The notes beneath the pieces are model-generated. The model was not told where the DNA came from. It made no database searches and saw only the letters and a list, made by a program, of their open reading frames with translations. 64,000 bases of DNA from Streptomyces actinomycinicus (GTDB lineage Bacteria; Actinomycetota; Actinomycetes; Streptomycetales; Streptomycetaceae), in assembly GCF_016741775.1 (NCBI RefSeq), contig NZ_JAERRK010000009.1, positions 124,001 to 188,000 on the forward strand, given 5' to 3'. Shown one piece after another: positions 62,449-64,000 of this stretch (position 1 is the first letter of the stretch; every line of letters starts with the position of its first letter). Position numbers and translations under genes: made by a program.

Positions 62449-63318
62449 TCACGGCTGTTCCAGCAGCCGTTCCCGGCACTCCGCCAGGTCGAAACCGGGC
62501 TCCGGGTACCGCGGGTCCAGTTCCCGCAGGTGCTCAAGCAGCAGCCGGGTGATGGCCCAGTTGCGGTACCACTTGCGGTCCGCAGGGACCAGGTACCAGG
62601 GCGCGTACGGCGTCGCGCAGCGCTCCAGGGCCAGCTCGTACGCCTCCTGGTAGGCGGGCCACAGGGCGCGCTCCTCGATGTCGTCGGGGGTGAACTTCCA
62701 GTGCTTGTCGGGGCGGTCGAGGCGGCGCAGCAGACGGCGCTTCTGCTCCTCGGGGGAGATGTGCAGGAAACACTTGACGAGGGTGACGCCGTCCTCGGCG
62801 AGGGACCGCTCGAAGTCGTTGATCAGGCCGTAGCGGCTGCCGACCTCGGCGGGCCGGGCCAGGTGCCGGACGCGGGCGATGAGCACGTCCTCGTAGTGCG
62901 AGCGGTCGAAGATGCCGATCTCGCCGGCTTCGGGCAGTGCGCGGCGCACCCGCCACAGGAAGTCATGGCGCCGCTCCTCCTCGGTGGGCGCCTTGAACGC
63001 CTTGATCCGGCACCCCGAGGGGTTGAGCTGGCCGATCACGTGCTTGACCGTGCCGCCCTTGCCGCTGGTGTCCATGCCCTGGAGCACGAGCAGCAGCCGG
63101 CGCCGGTCACCCGCCGTGCCCGCCGCCCACAGCCGCTCCTGCAGCCGGGCCAGGCGCCTGCCCGACCGGGCGGTGTCCGCGAGCCCGGCCTGCTTGCCGT
63201 CCGGGGCGCCGGGCGTGGCCCGGGCGTCGTACCCGGCGAGATCGATGCGCTCGCCCTCCGGGAGCCGCAGCTGCTCCCGGAGGGCTTCTCTGCGCTGGCT
63301 GCCCGGGTGTTTCGGCAC
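62449..63318 (-). CDS. Polyphosphate kinase 2 family (polyphosphate:nucleotide phosphotransferase)
   Basis: This 289-aa enzyme has PPK2 motifs: Walker A LQGMDTSGKGG near residue 80, GQLNPSGCRIKAFKAPT, and the lid-adjacent IFDRSHYEDVLIARV. The C-terminal WYLVPADRKWYRNWAI is typical of the family. It transfers phosphate between polyphosphate and nucleotides, class III-like by length. It precedes the FAD-Rieske gene by 112 nt on the same strand. Confidence 0.9.
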   Translation of the reverse strand: MPKHPGSQRREALREQLRLPEGERIDLAGYDARATPGAPDGKQAGLADTARSGRRLARLQERLWAAGTAGDRRRLLLVLQGMDTSGKGGTVKHVIGQLNPSGCRIKAFKAPTEEERRHDFLWRVRRALPEAGEIGIFDRSHYEDVLIARVRHLARPAEVGSRYGLINDFERSLAEDGVTLVKCFLHISPEEQKRRLLRRLDRPDKHWKFTPDDIEERALWPAYQEAYELALERCATPYAPWYLVPADRKWYRNWAITRLLLEHLRELDPRYPEPGFDLAECRERLLEQP

Positions 63319-63360
63319 GGGCGCTCCTTCCGTCCCGGTCGGGGGTGGCGACGGCGTCTG

Positions 63361-64000
63361 CTAGCCGGGCCGAGGTTCGCCGTCGGGGTGCGGTTCGCCG
63401 TCCGGTTCCGGCTTCCCCTGCAGGGCCTCCGGAACCGGTGACTGCCCGCCCCGTTCCAGGAAGTGCAGCAGCTCCACCGGGATGGGCAGGACCAGCGTGG
63501 AGTTCTTCTCGGCCGCCACCGCCATCACCGTCTGCAGCAGCCGCAGCTGGAGCGCGGCCGGGGTGCCGGACATCTGCTGGGCGGCCTCGGCGAGCTTCCT
63601 GGAGGCCTGCAGTTCGGCGTCCGCGTTGATGATCCGGGCCCGGCGCTCGCGGTCCGCCTCGGCCTGGCGGGCCATGGACCGCTTCATCGTGTCCGGCAGC
63701 GAGACGTCCTTGATCTCGACCCGGTCGACCTGGATGCCCCAGCCCACGGCCGGACTGTCGATCATCAGCTCCAGGCCCTGGTTGAGCTTTTCGCGGTTGG
63801 AGAGCAGATCGTCCAGGTCGCTCTTGCCGATGATCGACCGCAGGGACGTCTGCGCCATCTGCGACACCGCGAACTTGTAGTCCTCGACCTTGATCAGGGC
63901 GCTGGTCGCGTCGATCACACGGAAGTAGACCACCGCGTCCACCCGGACCGTGACGTTGTCGCGGGTGATGCCCTCCTGGGCCGGGATCGGCAGCGTCACG
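63361..64000 (-). CDS. Slipin/SPFH (band 7) family protein, N-terminus cut off by window edge
   Basis: About 213 C-terminal codons of a stomatin-like protein are present: NVTVRVDAVVYFRVIDATSALIKVEDY, LRSIIGKSDLDDLLSNREKLNQGLE and the coiled-coil RQAEADRERRARIINADAELQASRKL. The family forms membrane-associated oligomers. The N-terminal membrane segment lies beyond position 64000. The tail PDGEPHPDGEPRPG is a short degenerate repeat. Confidence 0.9.
   Translation of the reverse strand, partial: VTLPIPAQEGITRDNVTVRVDAVVYFRVIDATSALIKVEDYKFAVSQMAQTSLRSIIGKSDLDDLLSNREKLNQGLELMIDSPAVGWGIQVDRVEIKDVSLPDTMKRSMARQAEADRERRARIINADAELQASRKLAEAAQQMSGTPAALQLRLLQTVMAVAAEKNSTLVLPIPVELLHFLERGGQSPVPEALQGKPEPDGEPHPDGEPRPG

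Overview
This window is a high-GC Streptomyces chromosome segment. The evidence is the codon bias, the many GTG starts with GGAGG ribosome-binding sites, the 4-nt GTGA/ATGA gene overlaps, and a gene order that I recall from the S. coelicolor core: chitobiose/GlcNAc transporter, ROK regulator, xylose transporter, dxs, fatty-acid beta-oxidation pair, RNase D, orphan response regulator, DUF3000, hemE, hemY, hemQ. Family assignments come from motifs read by eye; no database search was run.

Region 1 (1-21.5 kb, core): a secreted GH92-like glycosidase (partial), ngcEFG with a DasR-like box over its promoter, rok7B7, xylFGH, dxs, an amino-acid permease, a GT-C type membrane glycosyltransferase, two small or uncharacterised genes, fadA-fadB and rnd. 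Together these handle uptake of chitin- and xylan-derived sugars, isoprenoid precursor supply and fatty-acid degradation.

Region 2 (21,548-42,268): a roughly 20.7-kb integrative element bounded by a 14-bp direct repeat, inserted directly upstream of rnd and not in a tRNA gene. It carries a tyrosine integrase, an excisionase-like HTH protein, a phage-type regulator with its own operator, a RepA-like ATPase, a probable nucleotidyltransferase/HTH toxin-antitoxin pair, a type I restriction-modification operon whose hsdM is frameshifted, and an 8-gene translationally coupled operon. That operon encodes an XRE-TPR regulator, an HFCD-type flavoprotein, an archaeal-type S-adenosylmethionine synthetase, an APH-like kinase, a histidine phosphatase, a full second seryl-tRNA synthetase, a GT4 glycosyltransferase and a short, divergent alanyl-tRNA-synthetase-like protein. 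I do not recognise this combination as a described pathway, and it is the most interesting object in the window. No conjugation (TraB/FtsK-like) gene is visible, so the element looks integrative but not self-transmissible.

Region 3 (42.3-64 kb, core): orphan LuxR response regulator, DUF3000, then the coproporphyrin-dependent haem genes hemE, hemY and hemQ interspersed with a rhomboid protease, an NAD(P)H/FAD disulfide oxidoreductase and a DUF4349 lipoprotein. After these come a secreted tripeptidyl-aminopeptidase-like hydrolase, TIGR04222 and DUF4142 envelope proteins, a DUF692 (MNIO-fold) enzyme, a Pth2-like protein, a small ABC exporter, a polysaccharide deacetylase lipoprotein, a FAD-Rieske oxidoreductase, a PPK2 kinase and a slipin (partial).

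Non-coding structure includes four copies of a dispersed Streptomyces intergenic repeat (two with covarying stem arms), an 11-copy heptamer tandem repeat at the end of the DUF3000 gene, a 37-bp perfect tandem duplication over the stop codon of the oxidoreductase gene, a GC-rich minisatellite upstream of hemY and several strong terminator hairpins.
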